Shown: positions 10,750 to 23,092 of the stretch, piece by piece
Layout: every line of letters begins with the position of its first letter
Numbering within the stretch: position 1 is the first letter of the stretch
Origin: Zygnema cylindricum
Lineage: Eukaryota > Streptophyta > Zygnematophyceae > Zygnematales > Zygnemataceae
DNA length: 64,000 nucleotides
Assembly: GCA_037447655.1 (NCBI GenBank)
Contig: JBBHKE010000542.1
Location: forward strand, 1 to 64,000
Reading direction: 5' to 3'
The notes under the pieces: model-generated
Told to the model about the DNA's origin: nothing
What the model saw: the letters and a program-made list of their open reading frames with translations, nothing else
Databases searched by the model: none
Position numbers and translations under genes: made by a program

Positions 10750-11400
10750 TCTGAGGGCGGTGGTGAATGAAGCAGGCGTGAAATGTAGAGTGGATAAAAT
10801 AGGTGTAGCGGATAGCTAAGAACCAAAACGAAGTCCACCATAAGAGAGAAGAGAGGCAAGCGATGAATTAGAAGAAAGCCTCTCGAGAAGCTTGATTTTC
10901 ATGGAGACGATATCCTGATTGAAAATTGATTTGTGGACACGCGCAACGGATTTCGTAACAAGGGTGTAAAGAAACGGTATATTCACTATGGCCGGAGCAG
11001 GAGGAGAACGTGTCGCTTCTAACAAGAACTTATAGAAGGTGAACACACCATTTGAAACCCAAGGGACCACAATGGCACGAATACTGGTGTCCTTGGCCAA
11101 GAAGCGAGAAACAAGAGTGGAGGCAATAAGACACTAACTTCCCAAATAGGTAGCGGGAGTAACAAGGTTGTTGATGGTAAACTCAACCCCCCTGCAGAGA
11201 TAGGAATAAATGCTTTAATGTAGACTGAAGGCCTAGAATCGAAATCAAATGCCCGAAGACCCTAAAAAGTGTGAAGAGCATCATAGATGCGGCCATCAAA
11301 GGTGGAAAGAAAGAGAAAAAAATTGGGATGGGAGGGGATAAACGTATATGGTAAGAGAGGGGACAGGGAAACACCTAGTCAATAAAACAAAAGTCACTAG
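10750..11400 (-). pseudogene. C-terminal relic of a non-LTR-type reverse transcriptase
   Basis: Minus-strand frames, broken by stops and shifts, resemble the plus-strand relic at 44.2-45.5 kb. Both have PIS-x-GG followed by an alanine-rich A-Y-L-G segment, then SRF and a helical tail, preceded by an FD(G/D)(R/K)I segment. The longest open piece here is 10816-11100. The layout resembles the region after the palm and thumb in non-LTR-like reverse transcriptases. Assignment rests on mutual similarity and motif style, not on a database match. Confidence 0.45.
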
Positions 11401-11512
11401 GGGGTGAATGATGTTAAAAAGGTCGTCCAAGTGTTGGAGAGCAATATCAAGAATTTAGGTCACGGATGTATCCAAACCCAGTGGGCAACCCAAAGAAGGA
11501 GGAGTTTGAAAA

Positions 11513-11791
11513 CTAAGAGGAGGAGTAAAGGAAAGTGGAATTTCTGGGGGATTTCTTATTAGAGTCTTTAAAACCCTCGAAGTGAAAGTTGATGACTCTG
11601 TAGACAATCAAAACGCAAAATACAAGGAACTTGTTGAATGGAAACAAAGAGATGATAATGGGTATGCACACCTTGTATCTCTTACCATAAGGGAGTCTTT
11701 GCTTATTGGTGGTGCCTCCAATGGTGTGGATGCTTGGGCTCCTCTCATGACAATCTCGGAACGTTGTATTCAAAATCCTGTTTTGTTCTAG
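11513..11791 (+). pseudogene. possible copia gag fragment
   Basis: A short plus-strand frame at 11582-11791 contains KYKELVEWKQRDDNGYAHL followed by a DAWAPL segment. This resembles the W-rich helical part of copia-type Gag (UBN2 family). It is isolated and lacks a zinc knuckle or LTR, so the call is weak. Confidence 0.3.
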
Positions 11792-12081
11792 TTTCTTAAT
11801 AAATCAATGAATGTAATGTAGGTTTAGATTAGTACGTCTGAATCATATGCTAGGAATTATGATGCAATTAGTGTAAAACCTACCAAAGCATGTTTGTCCC
11901 TTATTCTTTTTGGAAATATCCTTCATTTTTTTGCTCCATTCCTATTTTTCTTGGACAACTTCGATCAATCATTTGCTTTCCCGTCTTTTTGCATTTAATT
12001 ACCTAACGAAGAAACTAAACTTTTTTTCTATTTGGGTTTAGCTCTTCTCATGTAAATGGTTTAAACTAAGAGATAGAAAAA

Positions 12082-12513
12082 TGTAACTCTAGGACCTCAA
12101 TTGGTCCATAGAGTATCCAACTTACATTAAGCCTATAAGATAAAATTTTCCCTTGTGAATTTCAGCCCAAATAAAAGACACCTGGTCAGACAAGTGTTTA
12201 GACCAACCTCACCCATGTTAGGCCACGACTCCCAAGAGTTTGACGCAAAAATAATCTTTGAATTTGCTCCCCTGAGCAGTAAGTTATGAGTGGCCAAAGA
12301 TGGCCTATTTATACAAAAGGTCACCTGGAAAGAGGCGCCTCAAAAACACAAAGTCCCTAAACCTCTTCTCTCAACTACGTACTACTAAACCATGGACCAA
12401 TGAAAAAGAAGTGTATAGTACAAGAAGGTACAATGGCTGATGTACTTCTTGTACGACCATTGTACGACATGACCTTCTGGTTGACGCCTATGAGCGTGGG
12501 ACAATGGTTTCTC
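12082..12513 (-). repeat. copia B 3' LTR, left part
   Basis: Begins TGTAACTCTAGGACC on the plus strand and matches the LTR at 35182-36151. It continues after the inserted solo LTR at 13705. Confidence 0.65.
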
Positions 12514-13704
12514 TGTTGAAATGTATGTATTTTCTAGGTCGGAATAAAAGAAACTTAATAAGAGGAAGTCAGCAAAAGCAGCCTTCCTCTCTTGCTCCAC
12601 TCTCCAAACCCCCACACTTGCTCCACTATCCAAATCCCAACACTTGTCGCAGTCATAGAAGGTTGGAGAGGAAGCTAGAGCCATGGCTGCCTATGCTGCC
12701 CAAAGAGAGAGACATGTTGTAGTTTTTGGTAGGTGCACTAAAAAGATCTAGGCGGACCCAGGATATGATCTTGGTTCATGCAGTCCGTCAAGCATCCGGT
12801 AGCCTATAGCTATATCCAATAGTAGAGGATCGGTGCTAAAGTATATAGGGTACGACAATTATATAAATGTGAACAACGTAATATGTTTTATTTAATTGCT
12901 TACGGGAAAGCCAGTACATGGAAACGGATTAGACGACAAGAATTTTGTACCGCACGAAATTAACGAAACGACACTTTATTTAAACGACCAATATTAAATG
13001 ACAGTCTTCATCGAACGGTCGTGGTGCGAGCCGGGATTCTAGAGTGGACGACATGGCGTTTTTGGGCACCGCCATTCCAGATGACACATGGTAGGATTCG
13101 GGAGGATTGCAGGATTTCCGGATCGCAAGATGATAATTCCAAATGTGACAAATGTCACATTACGCTGATATCGTACATGGACCGTACAGAATGTACGACG
13201 GTACATGTACTTTCTTGTATGGTACAGTCTTACAATTGGTGTGTACCTCACTACTAAGGAGCTTAGAGAGGGGTTTTAAGACTTTGAATAATTTTAGTTG
13301 GCAGTCGCCTCTCTCCCATAGAGCATCTATATAAATATGCAAAATCTGCCATTAATTACAACTCACTCGGTTGACCAAATTCAGTGATTCTTTTTGCCGC
13401 GGACCCAGGGGAGTCCACGCTACACAAAGATGTAATCGGTCAGAGTTTTTGCCAGCCAGGGTAACTGCATTTCTAAGGGAAAGTCAAAGTGGGTGAATGT
13501 GTCCAAAACTCATATTCTTACTTTGCATTTTGTGGTGGAACTGAGCACACAGAAAGTCTTATTTCACAGGGGTGAAGTTGTATTAAGGTTTTGATTGTCT
13601 AAGGGTCAATCATTTGGGTTTGTATCAACTTGGAGTTGGCACTAACTAGATAAGCTTCTTGAGAGCTGCCCACTTTGAGGACCAATGGAGGTCTCAGAGT
13701 TTCA
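12514..13704 (+). mobile_element. solo LTR inserted in the copia B 3' LTR
   Basis: Runs from TGTTGAAATG to GAGTTTCA, 1191 bp, with TG/CA ends and 5-bp direct repeats TTCTC at 12509-12513 and 13705-13709. No internal region is present, so it is a solo LTR left by LTR-LTR recombination. It is related to the LTRs at 14636 and 25433: it carries the same AGCCATGGCT block, the same GGATATGATCTTGG-type block and the same R-region style. Confidence 0.75.
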
Positions 13705-14273
13705 TTCTCTCCCCGTCTTCTCCGTTAGACAATGATGTACTACCACGTGGCATTGCGTAACATTGTCGTTGATAGCTGCCAAAAGTTCATTTCGGGTTGG
13801 CAGGTGAAATGTCGACCGTTCGATTGTGGTAGTTTATAGGGTCAGATCCGCATCCGTGAAATTTATCCAATTTACATATACATCTTTGTCCGTTCGTTCT
13901 GTTAAATGAATTAATTGCCGCGGTATCATTTAAGTAATTATCACTCCCCAAGTACGTAACGATTCTTCTATAACTTGGCGGATAAGGCGAACGGCTACTT
14001 GACCGGAGGTGACTGCGTATGACCAGGATAAAATCCTGGTCAAGTCACATATCTTTTTGTAAGAGGTCAGTCTGCGTTGGACCAGAATAAAATCTTGTTC
14101 TTGTTCAAGTCCCATATCTTTTTGTAAGAGGTCTGTCTATTGTCTGTCTCCTCAGCTGCATGTCTCCTCATCTGCCTGATGGCAGTCATGGTTGCCACAG
14201 TCTTAGTGACTACAACAAGTATATACACTTAGAGTGGGGACTAAGACAAGCAAATAGGAAATACATGTCAATA
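13705..14273 (-). repeat. copia B 3' LTR, right part
   Basis: Continues the LTR to CAATA at 14273. A polypurine tract on the minus strand follows (AAAATAAGGGGAG). Contains a local duplication of about 65 bp around CATATCTTTTTGTAAGAGG (copies near 14048 and 14113). Confidence 0.6.
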
Positions 14274-14635
14274 CTCCCCTTATTTTATAGTATTTTTTCT
14301 CTTTTAGCCCATATTTTTTTTTTGCAAAATATCAATTTCGGGGATGGGACAAGTTTTGTCATCATATCTACTACCATTTCTCAATCCGGTCTATATTCCA
14401 ATTTTATAATTTTATTCTGAACCTTTTCCCTGACAAATCTCTGTATGACATCCATATGCTTTGCCTTAAAATGATTGCTTTGCCTTAAAATGATGCTTGG
14501 GATTGGTTGAAATAGCAATTACAACATGATTATTATAGAACACACTCTACACACCACATTTCATATATCTTAGCTCTTGGAGCAAGGATTTCACCCACAT
14601 TAATTCTTTTACAGCAAATGAAGAGGCCATGTACT
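14274..14635 (-). pseudogene. copia B RNase H, C-terminal part
   Basis: Minus-strand relic matching the end of the copia A RNase H (FAVKELMWVKSLL-type segment and the H-F-K-A-K-H block in broken frame). The frame is interrupted at 14631-14635 by copia A and resumes at 22301. Confidence 0.6.
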
Positions 14636-15701
14636 TGAAACTCTGAGACCTCCATAGGTCCTCAGAATGGACAGCTTGCAAGAAGCCTCTAGGATAACCC
14701 TCACCCCTTTGTGTTTCAGCAAGAATAACTGCCACCATGAAAGACAAAAACTCTGACCACCTTCAACCCTGTGAAGGCAAGACTTCCATGAGTCGACAGC
14801 AAAAAGAATCTCTGAATTTTCTCCATTGAGCAGTAAGTTATGGAGGGTCAAAGTTGACTTTTGTACAGAAGCTCTCTGGGAGAGAGGGTCATATCTACCA
14901 ATTTTTTCTAAGTCCTATCTCTCTCTAAAACTTTATCTACTGATGTACGACACCAATCATATTACACTGTCGTACACAAAAGTACAGCTACTGATGTACT
15001 TTATGTACGATTATTGTACGACATGCTCTTAATGTCGACACATGTCATATCCTGATTCGGTCCCGTAATCCCCGGAGATGCCGCGATCCAACGTAATAGT
15101 GCCACGTGTCATTTGATGTGGCGATGACCACAAACTGCCGAGATTCTCTTCCGCCATCTCGGCTTTCTTCCCGGCCGTCCGATTTAATGTAGATTTCAAT
15201 CGTAGCCGTCATAAATACTTGCGCGGTATTTGTTTTGTTAAATAAACAAATGCGAGGTACTCGTTTCTTATCTATACTGTAAGCCGTACTTTACATAACT
15301 GGATCTATATAACCCGTAAAACATTTCCGTTAAATGAATTATCCTACGTGGTATGAATTAAAGAATTATCAAACCCTATGGTATGTAACACTAGTCCTAG
15401 ACTTAATGGTTAAGTTTACCGGCTACCGGCGGTCTATGGCGGCAGGCAGGTATAAGGATCGAATCATGGATCCGACATTATCCCTTTTTGGTAAATAAAC
15501 AACCTATCCGTGAATCACTAATTTATTTTTCGTAAACCTTTGGATAGCATAGGTAGCCATGGCTCAACCTTCCTCTCCAACTTCTCAGTGAATGCAACAA
15601 GTGTGGGAGTTGGAGAGAGAAGTTAGAGGCAGACTGCCTCGGCTTCTTTCTGTATTTCAATTTAGACCTTGAAAATACTAAAAGAACCATGGATTTTTAC
15701 A
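14636..15701 (-). repeat. copia A 3' LTR
   Basis: 1066 bp, TG at 14636 and CA at 15701 (plus-strand reading), preceded on the minus strand by the polypurine tract AAAATAAGGGGAG. Contains an AGCCATGGCT block and a GGATCGAATCATGGATCC palindrome-like block near 15455. Confidence 0.8.
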
Positions 15702-15819
15702 CTCCCCTTATTTTCTAGTTAATCTTTAATTTCAAACCACACTTCTCCCTGCAGAAAATTAGCTTAGGGGAAGGCACAGGTTTGGTCATCATATCTGCTA
15801 CCATCTCACTATCTGGTCT

Positions 15820-17180
15820 CTACTCTAAACTGATTATTTTGTTTTCTACTTTCTCTCTAACAAAGCTGAGTCTGATGTCCATGTGTTTGGCTTTAAAATG
15901 ATGTTTAGGATTGGCAGAAATAGCGATCGCTGCCTGATTATCACAAAATATTTTCTGCACACCACTCTTAAGGTGACCAAGCTCACCAAGCAAAGACTTG
16001 ACCCACATCAATTCTTTTACAGCAAAGCAAGAGGCCATATACTCAGCCTCCATGGTGGACTGAGCAATAACCTTTTGCTGTTTGCTACTCCAACAGCAAG
16101 CCCCATCACCCAAATATAATACATATCCAGAAGTACATCTCCTCATCGGAGCATCACCATAACTGACATCACTCCAAGTAGTGATGTCACTATTCTCCCC
16201 ACCCAAATCCAACCATAGATCCCTAATTCCTATGAAATATTTCAAGACTCTCTTAGCTGCCTCCCAATCTTTTTTAGTTGGAGCATTTAGACTTCTACTC
16301 AGTACTCCTACAGCTGCAGGTAAATCCGACCAGGTACAATTCATAAAACAGATTAGGTTTCCCACTACTTGCCTATAATGAATAGTCTGTATAAACTTCT
16401 GTTCTTTAGGACTTAATTCCACGTCTAAGACTATGACTCCTTCTTCCTCACTCCCCTCACTTCCCTTCTTTAACTTCATTGGAGTTGTACAACTATTAGC
16501 TTTATCCATCTGAAATTTTTCGAGCATGTTCCCTATTGCTTCTTTTTCAGACAATCTTATAATCTTTCTTTCTCGGTCTCCTTCTTCTTGAATCCTCAAA
16601 ATATATTTTGCTTCCCCCATATCGTTCATTTCAAATCTCCCCTTAAGATCAATTTTCAGTTTATTAATATTTTCCATTGATTTACTTAAAACAAGCAAAT
16701 CATCAACATAAATTGCAATAAATATAACACCTTCCTCATCTTCAAAAACATAGATTGAGTGATCTGAGCTGATCCAGATATATCCTAGACCAGTAAGAAA
16801 CTCATCAAGCTTCTTATTCAACTAATGCGACGCCTGTTTCAAACCATAAAGAGATTTAATAAGCCGGCATACCTTACTCTCCTCTCCTTCCTCCACAAAT
16901 CTTTCGGGTTGTTGCATGAAGATCTCCTCTTCCAATTCTCCAAGCAAAAAGGCTGTCTTGATGTCCATCTTGTGCACCGCCATGCCTTTGGCTGCAGCCA
17001 GACTGAAAAGTATGCGGACAGAGGGAAATCTGACGACCAGGGCAAAGGTTTCCTCCTAGTCGATTCCTTCCTCTTGTGTAAATCCCTTTGCCACTAATCG
17101 GGCTTTGTAACGCTCAATGGTGTTTTCCGGACTCAATTCTAATTTGAAAACCCACTTACAACCAATTTGTTTTCGGTTAG
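15820..17180 (-). pseudogene. copia A reverse transcriptase and RNase H
   Basis: The open frame 15820-16821 (333 residues) holds the RT catalytic YVDD motif (IAIYVDDLLVLSK) and the RNase H motifs TTWSD, STMEAEYMA and CDNQAAIA. The N-terminal RT part continues in other minus frames to about 17180 (the KQAP and Q-M-D-I-K regions), so frameshifts separate the pieces. RT/RNase H would copy element RNA into cDNA. The gene is broken here. Confidence 0.8.
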
Positions 17181-17329
17181 GTGGACAAACCACCAGCTCC
17201 TAAGTATCGGCTGCCATAATTGAGGCCATCTCCTCATTGATGGCTGTCTTCCACAGGTTCTTTTCTGGACAAGTCATCGCCTCTCCATAAGTCTGAGGTT
17301 CATCTTGATGAGATAGTTTTGTTACCTTG

Positions 17330-18640
17330 TTATTAACCTATTTTTTTTGCAATCCTTTGCTACTTGTCCTTCCCCCCTCAAAATCTGTGGCCGGAATAGA
17401 TGGTTCTCGTGGGTTCTTGCTAACAATCTCGACTTTTCCCCTATCTCTTGATTCCGAATCATATTCCACCACGTCTTTCGCTTCGGGTAGAGTTGTCACT
17501 GGAGTTTCCACAGCTAAGTCCTTTTTAGTCTGATTTGTACCTACAAGAATTTCATTTTCTCTAAAACCTGGATAGTTAGGAAGCACAAAGTCATTGAAAA
17601 TTTCAGACTCAAATCTGATTTATACTGACTTTGTATACTTGAAGGGATCCACAGACTTTCCTTCATCCATAACTATTAGATGCTTTTCTAAGATTATATC
17701 TTCCCTTTTTAGATCATAAACTCTACATCCTTTAACATCCTCATCATATCCTAATAAGTATCACGGTTTTCCTTTAGGATCTAGCTTCCAATTAGACCAA
17801 TCTGTATCTAGACTGAATACTTGACTGCCAAAAACCTTTAAGTGAGATATGTCTGGTTCTGGCCTGTCAATCTCTCATAAGGTGTCTGTTCTTTTATAGT
17901 TGAAGTAAGAACTCGATTTTTGAGGTAATTAACACATTTCATTGCTTCACCCAAAACCTTTTTCCTATCTTTTTATCTGACAACATACTTGTAGCACTAT
18001 CACTTAGTGTTCTATTTAACCTTTCAGCTACCCCATCCTGTTCCGGGTTTTTTGGAACTCTCTTTTGTTGTTGGACTCCATCTTCCCTCAGAAAATCCTC
18101 AAACTGGTTAGAAGTATACTCTCCACCATTGTCACTCTTTACTCTCTTGATTCGAGTTTCATAGAGTTTTTCGCTCCATGCTTTATATTGTCTAAAATAA
18201 TCTTGAGCTTTTGACTTGTTTTTTAAAAAAGTATAATCTGGAATACCGAGACAAATCATCAGTGATAATCAACATAAATCTCTTCCCCCCCCTGTGAGGG
18301 CACTTTGGCCGGACCCCAAATATATGTGTGTACTAAATCTAGAGTTTATTCTCCCTAATAGGTGGCTGTTTTGGGAAATGGTAATATGTGTGCTTTACCT
18401 TTAGCACATCCACTACAATCACTTAGATTCTCACTCTCATCAAACTGAATCTCATCCACCACTCCCAACTTTTTCATCTCTCTTAACTTTTCTACATTCA
18501 CATGCCCAAGTCTCTTATGCCACATCATTATATCACGAACACCATCATAACAACGTTTCTTCTTTACAATGCTTAAAATCAGCCTAAACATCTCTTGGCT
18601 ACCTTTTTCAGCAGTGAAATAGACTTCATCCTCAAAACTA
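17330..18640 (-). pseudogene. copia A integrase and linker
   Basis: The HHCC zinc region is in 18355-18591 (WHKRLGHV ... CSGCAKGK). Part of the catalytic core is in 17939-18259 (SDNGGEY, then NPEQDGVAERLNRT with the catalytic glutamate). The GKR-rich C-terminal segment and acidic linker reach about 17330. Stops and shifts separate these parts. Confidence 0.75.
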
Positions 18641-18716
18641 GCAGTAAAGACTCCTTTCCTAGCACTAGTATCAAAACCCTTATCATCTAATACAGACGTA
18701 GAGATGAGGTTTTTGT

Positions 18717-19145
18717 TCAGCTCGGAATAAACAATACATCGGAGAATGTAACCATGGATGTCTTTCCTTCTACTAACACTTTTAGATCTACTAATCCTAC
18801 AATAGTAGTGGTGACTATCCTCCCATCCCCGTACTCTATCTCTACGGTGGGAATCTTTCTTATCTTAGTGAACACGTGTTTATCTTTATACATGTGCATG
18901 GAGGCACCTGAATCTACAATCCAGCCTGCTTCACCTTTCAATCCACCGAAAGCACATTTCTGCTTTCGTGGAATTTCTACCTCGTTTGTTGCTTCCAACT
19001 CCTCATCCAATAGGAGCTCATCGTCCTCGTCTTTGGATTCCACCTCATGTACCCGTGTCACAAGGGTCTTTTTCTTTCCTCTCGAGGTTCCACCAGTCTG
19101 CCACTCCTTAAACCGAAGCTCGGTTTGCTTAGTGCACTCCGCCAT
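18717..19145 (-). pseudogene. copia A zinc-knuckle end and aspartic protease
   Basis: The frame begins within the zinc knuckle tail (MAEC), passes an acidic spacer (EDDELLLDEELE) and reaches the protease active site WIVDSGASMHM, followed by the flap-type and FSDVLFIP segments. The DSG triad residues are intact, but the frame stops at 18717. Confidence 0.75.
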
Positions 19146-19271
19146 ATAGTGCCCAAGTTTCTTTGAGAAACGACATACACCCTTGGGAGCCCTTGGTCCG
19201 AATTCGTCGTTCTTATTTTTCTGCTACCCCCCTCTGTAATTTCCGACCGGTCTCCGAGAATCTTTATTCCT

Positions 19272-20050
19272 TCAATCGGTCCCAGCTACCAAGGCTTGCC
19301 CACTGTTTCCTCCGCTTCGGATCTCAATCGTATTCTCCCAAACGAGAATCAATCCTATCATTGAGTTCCATATCCACTTTGAGTCCGGCAAGTCCTGCAC
19401 ACGGCTGACTATGTTTTCGAACTCATTGGGTAACTTCATCAGTAAACAGTTAACCTTTTTTTTCACTAAAATCTTTTCCAGCACTCTCAAGCTCCGTGAA
19501 CAGTGTAGCAAGCTCATTGCAAAAATCCAACATCTTCCCCTTTTTGTATACATACTCTTTAACTTTCTGATTAGGAAACTGTTGTCGCTGAATCGTACCA
19601 CTTTGGTACATCTCTATGAGAGCCATCCAAAGGTCGTATGCCCTTTCTACCTACAAATGAGGACATGCAAGCCCTTGAGTAAGATGGCGGAGGATTAAGT
19701 GCTTTGTCGCCATATTGTTCAAGTCCCAGGTATCAAAATCACTCTCCTCGTTCCTCGAAATAGGTGACATTAATGCCGAACCAGTTGCTATTCGTGTGGT
19801 CGTCTCCTTCTCCGTTCCTTTGTCCACTACCTCTCCTTCCTTTGTCTCCTCTGTTGAAGATGGATCTGCTTTCCTTGTGAATCTACTTCCTCCAAACCCT
19901 GGAGGGATTCCAAGACTTGATGGACGCCCCACTCGTCCACTCACTATCCCGCAAAACCTTTTCTCGCATAGAGCTCCTGACATCATACTTTCCCAGTATA
20001 TGAATCCAATTCCATTAAAGATGGGTACCACAGAGGGTGGGCCTATAACC
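19272..20050 (-). pseudogene. copia A gag
   Basis: Gag pieces lie at 19651-20046 (VVPIFNGIGFIYWESMM, then an RLTQG segment) and 19272-19601 (LLMKLPNEFENIVSRVQDLP). The first coding residues follow directly from the primer-binding site at 20050-20036. The expected ATG there reads ATA, so the start is lost, and internal frameshifts are present. Confidence 0.7.
20036..20050 (-). other. copia A primer-binding site
   Basis: The minus strand reads GGTTATAGGCCCACC directly after the LTR end. This is complementary, with one mismatch, to the anticodon arm of plant initiator tRNA-Met and not to its 3' end. Confidence 0.6.
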
Positions 20051-20130
20051 TGCAACTCTGAGGCCTCCATAGGTCCTCAGAATGGACAGCTTGCAAGAAG
20101 CCTCAAGGATAATCCTGACCCCTTTGTGTT

Positions 20131-21291
20131 TGTCGTGCATGAGAGGCAAGCAAACAAACATGCATCACAACCAGCAAAGTCATGCTCACAAACATACAAA
20201 TCAACGAAAATAAATATGAAAAGTCAAAAAATATATACACCATGAGAAGGAATAAAAGTGAAAATGACCCAAAGAAAGAAGGGGAAGAATACTCTTCTAG
20301 AGTGAAGTGAACCCAATAAAAAAAACCAAGTTTGGAGGGAAACCTTCCGGACGTGGCCTTAGGCCGTGTGGATTAAAAACGTGGGCAAAAATAAAAAGGG
20401 AAATATTCTTAACCTATCTAGCCTCTACAGCTAGCTAGGAAGGAGAAGAAAGACACGTGGGCAATCGGTGAGAGAGAGAGCAAGAGAAAACCTCCGCTGC
20501 CAAGAGAAAATTCTTGTCCAAAAGCTAAATTCTCTAAGTCTGAGAATTAGGCTAAGTAAGAGCTACACTAGGCCTAAGCAAAATTATCCTACGTCTAGTC
20601 TACTTTACATGCATGAAACTACTAAAGATGAAACTACCAATAGGCGGCCAACATTGTCTGCCGTACGCCTGGCAAAATCCACTGTCCGAGGGTAAAAACC
20701 CTCCCTAACTACATGTGCGCACAAACCTACATGGGTTCGCGACTTAAATAAGTAGATAGTGTATCGAAGCGTTGCCCGGAAATCACGATGCGCCTCCAAA
20801 CGATACTCCGCGTACATACTTCGAAATCGCGTGCATACGCACGAATCGAAGCATACCGCACGAAATAAAAGGTCTAGCACGAAATACTCGAAATCGCGTC
20901 ACATCGCCCAACGATGTTTCGCATCCAACTTTGAAAATCGTGTACCTGCGCACGAAATAAAACATACAAAACATGCGCACGAAATTAGTATGTATGTAAT
21001 TGTATGTGAACGCAAATCGCGTTCACATCATAAACAAATGAACCGACGAAAACTCGCACGTGCGAACGCAAAAATCAAACGTGCGTGCATCAAATCGCGC
21101 GTACATGCACAGAACCGCGCGTGCGTGCGAAATACCGTGCGTGCATGCAAAATACCGCGCGTGCGTGCAAAATACCGTGCGTGCGTGAGAAATACTGCGC
21201 GTGCATGCAAAATACCGCCCGTGCATGCAAAATACTGCGCGTGCATGCATTATATCGTGCGCGCGGGAAACCGACACGATGCGACATAACA
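20131..21291. mobile_element. TG...CA insertion in the copia A 5' LTR, probably a solo LTR of another family
   Basis: 1161 bp from TGTCGTGCATGAG to CGACATAACA, flanked by TGTT at 20127-20130 and 21292-21295. Terminal TGT/ACA and a short target repeat suggest a solo LTR, although the repeat is 4 bp rather than 5. No coding domain. It contains a 20-bp minisatellite. Confidence 0.55.
21081..21260 (+). repeat. 20-bp minisatellite, about nine units
   Basis: Units start every 20 bp from 21081 with consensus GTGCRTGCAAAATACYGCGC. They are rich in CG and alternating purine-pyrimidine GCGCGTGCGTGC tracts. Several shadow reading frames arise from the repeat, none of them credible as a gene. Confidence 0.85.
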
Positions 21292-22300
21292 TGTTTCAGC
21301 AAGAATAACTCCCACCTTGGCAAACAAAAACTCTCATCACCTTCACCCCTGTGAAGGGAAGACTCTTGTGAGTCGACAGTAAAAAGAATCTCTGAATGTG
21401 CTCCCCTGAGTAGCAAGTTATGGAGGGTCAAAGTTGACCTTTTGTATAGAAGCTCTTTGGGAGAGAGGGTCCTATCTACCAAATTTTTCTAAGTCCTAAC
21501 TCTCTCTAAAACTCTATCTACAGATGTACGACACCAATCATATTACACTGCCGTACACAAAAGTACAGCTGCTAGTGTACTTTATGTACGAATATTGTAC
21601 GACATGGTCTTAATGTCGACACATGTCATATCCGGATTCGGTCCCGTAATCCCCGAAGATGCTGCGATCCAATATAATTGTGCCACGTGTCATCTAATGT
21701 GGCAATGACCACAAACCTTTGAGATTCTCTTCCGCGATCTCGGCTTTCTTCCCGGCCATCCGGTTTAATGCAGATTTCAATCGTAGTCGTCATAAATACT
21801 TGCGCGGTATTTGTTTTGTTAAATAAACAAATGCGCGGTACTCGTTTCTTATCTATACCGTAAGCCGTACTTTACATAACTGGATCTATGTATCGCGTAA
21901 AACATTTCCGTTAAATGAATTTTCCTACGTGGTATGAATTAAATAATTATCAAACCCTATGGTATTTAATACTAGTCCTAGACTTAATGGTTAAGTTAAC
22001 CGGCTTCCGACGGTCTCTGTACGGCAGGTACAAGGATCAAATCCTGGATCCGACATCATCATTTTTTAGTAAATAAACTACCTATCTGTGAATCACTAAT
22101 TTATTGCCCCTAATCCTCTAGATAGCCTAGGTAGCCATGGCTCTAGCTTCCTCTCCATCTTCTCAGTGACTGCAATAAGTGTGGGAGTTGGAGAGTGTGG
22201 GAGTTAGAGAGAGAAGTTAGAGGCAGACTGCCTCGGCTTCTTTTTGTATTTTAATTTAGACCTAGAAAATACTAAAAGAACCATTGATTTCTACAGTACT

Positions 22301-23092
22301 CAGCCTCCATTATGGACTGAGCAACAACCTTTTGTTGCTTGTTGCTCCAACAGCAAGCCCAATTCCTAACATACTACACATACCCAAATTTACACCTCTT
22401 CATAGAAGCATCCCCATAATTGGCATCACTCCAATTGGTGATGTCAGTATTGTCCCCTCCCAAGTGCAACCATAAATCTCTCGTTCCTATCAAGTACCTC
22501 ATTACCCTCTTAACTGATTCCCAATCTTTCGTCTTAGGATCATTCAAACTCCTATTCAATATTCCTACAGCTGCCGCTATATCGGGCGGGGTATAGTTCA
22601 TAAAATATATCAAACTACTGACAACTTGTTTGTACGAAATATTTTTCATAAATTCTCTTTCCTCCCGTCGTAACCCATCATTGAGAATTACAACACCCTC
22701 TTCTAAACTCCCCTCATTTCCCTTTTCAAATTTCATTGCAGTAGTACAACTATTTGTCTTATCCATTTGGATTTTTTCAAGCATATTTCCGATTGCCTCT
22801 TTTTAAGTTAGTCTGATTATTTTCTCCCTCTCCATCTGAATTCCCAAAATACATTTTGCTTCCCCCAAATCCTTCATCTAAAATCTACTACATTAGATCG
22901 TGTTTCAATTTATTGATTTTCTCCATTGATTTATTTAAAACAAGCAAGTCATCAATATAAATTGCAATTAAAACTATACCTTTTTTATCCTCTAATAGAT
23001 AAATGGAATGATCTGAGCTGATTCGGACATATCTTAATTTTGTCAAGAAATCAACCAATTTTTTGTTCCATTGGCGGGGAGCCTGTTTCAAT
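22301..23092 (-). pseudogene. copia B RNase H and RT, N-terminal part
   Basis: Resumes exactly where 14635 stops (CAGCCTCCATTATGGACTGA in plus reading). Open pieces are 22374-22784 and 22888-23091, with IAIYIDDLLVLNK (the RT catalytic motif as YIDD) and MKQAPRQW. RT is cut at 23092, where LTR sequence follows directly. Confidence 0.7.

Larger units (their letters stand above)
14636..22295 (-). mobile_element. copia A: full-length but decayed Ty1/copia retrotransposon
   Basis: The element has a 3' LTR at 14636-15701, an internal region at 15702-20050 and a 5' LTR at 20051-22295 that itself carries a nested insertion. The target duplication GTACT lies at 14631-14635 and 22296-22300, inside copia B RNase H codons (the AEYMAS motif). 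The order gag, protease, integrase, RT, RNase H is the Ty1/copia order. By eye the two LTRs differ at many positions, so the insertion is old. All domains carry stops or frameshifts. Confidence 0.85.
20051..22295 (-). repeat. copia A 5' LTR, interrupted
   Basis: LTR sequence is at 20051-20130 and 21292-22295, with ends TGCAACTCTG and TTTCTACA (plus reading). A foreign 1161-bp segment separates the two parts. Confidence 0.75.

Noticed and set aside
21023-21482. Possible CRISPR-like array or cysteine/histidine-rich repeat proteins
   Set aside because: Repeats are contiguous 20-bp units without spacers, in a plant LTR. The overlapping frames in several phases are by-products of the repeat.
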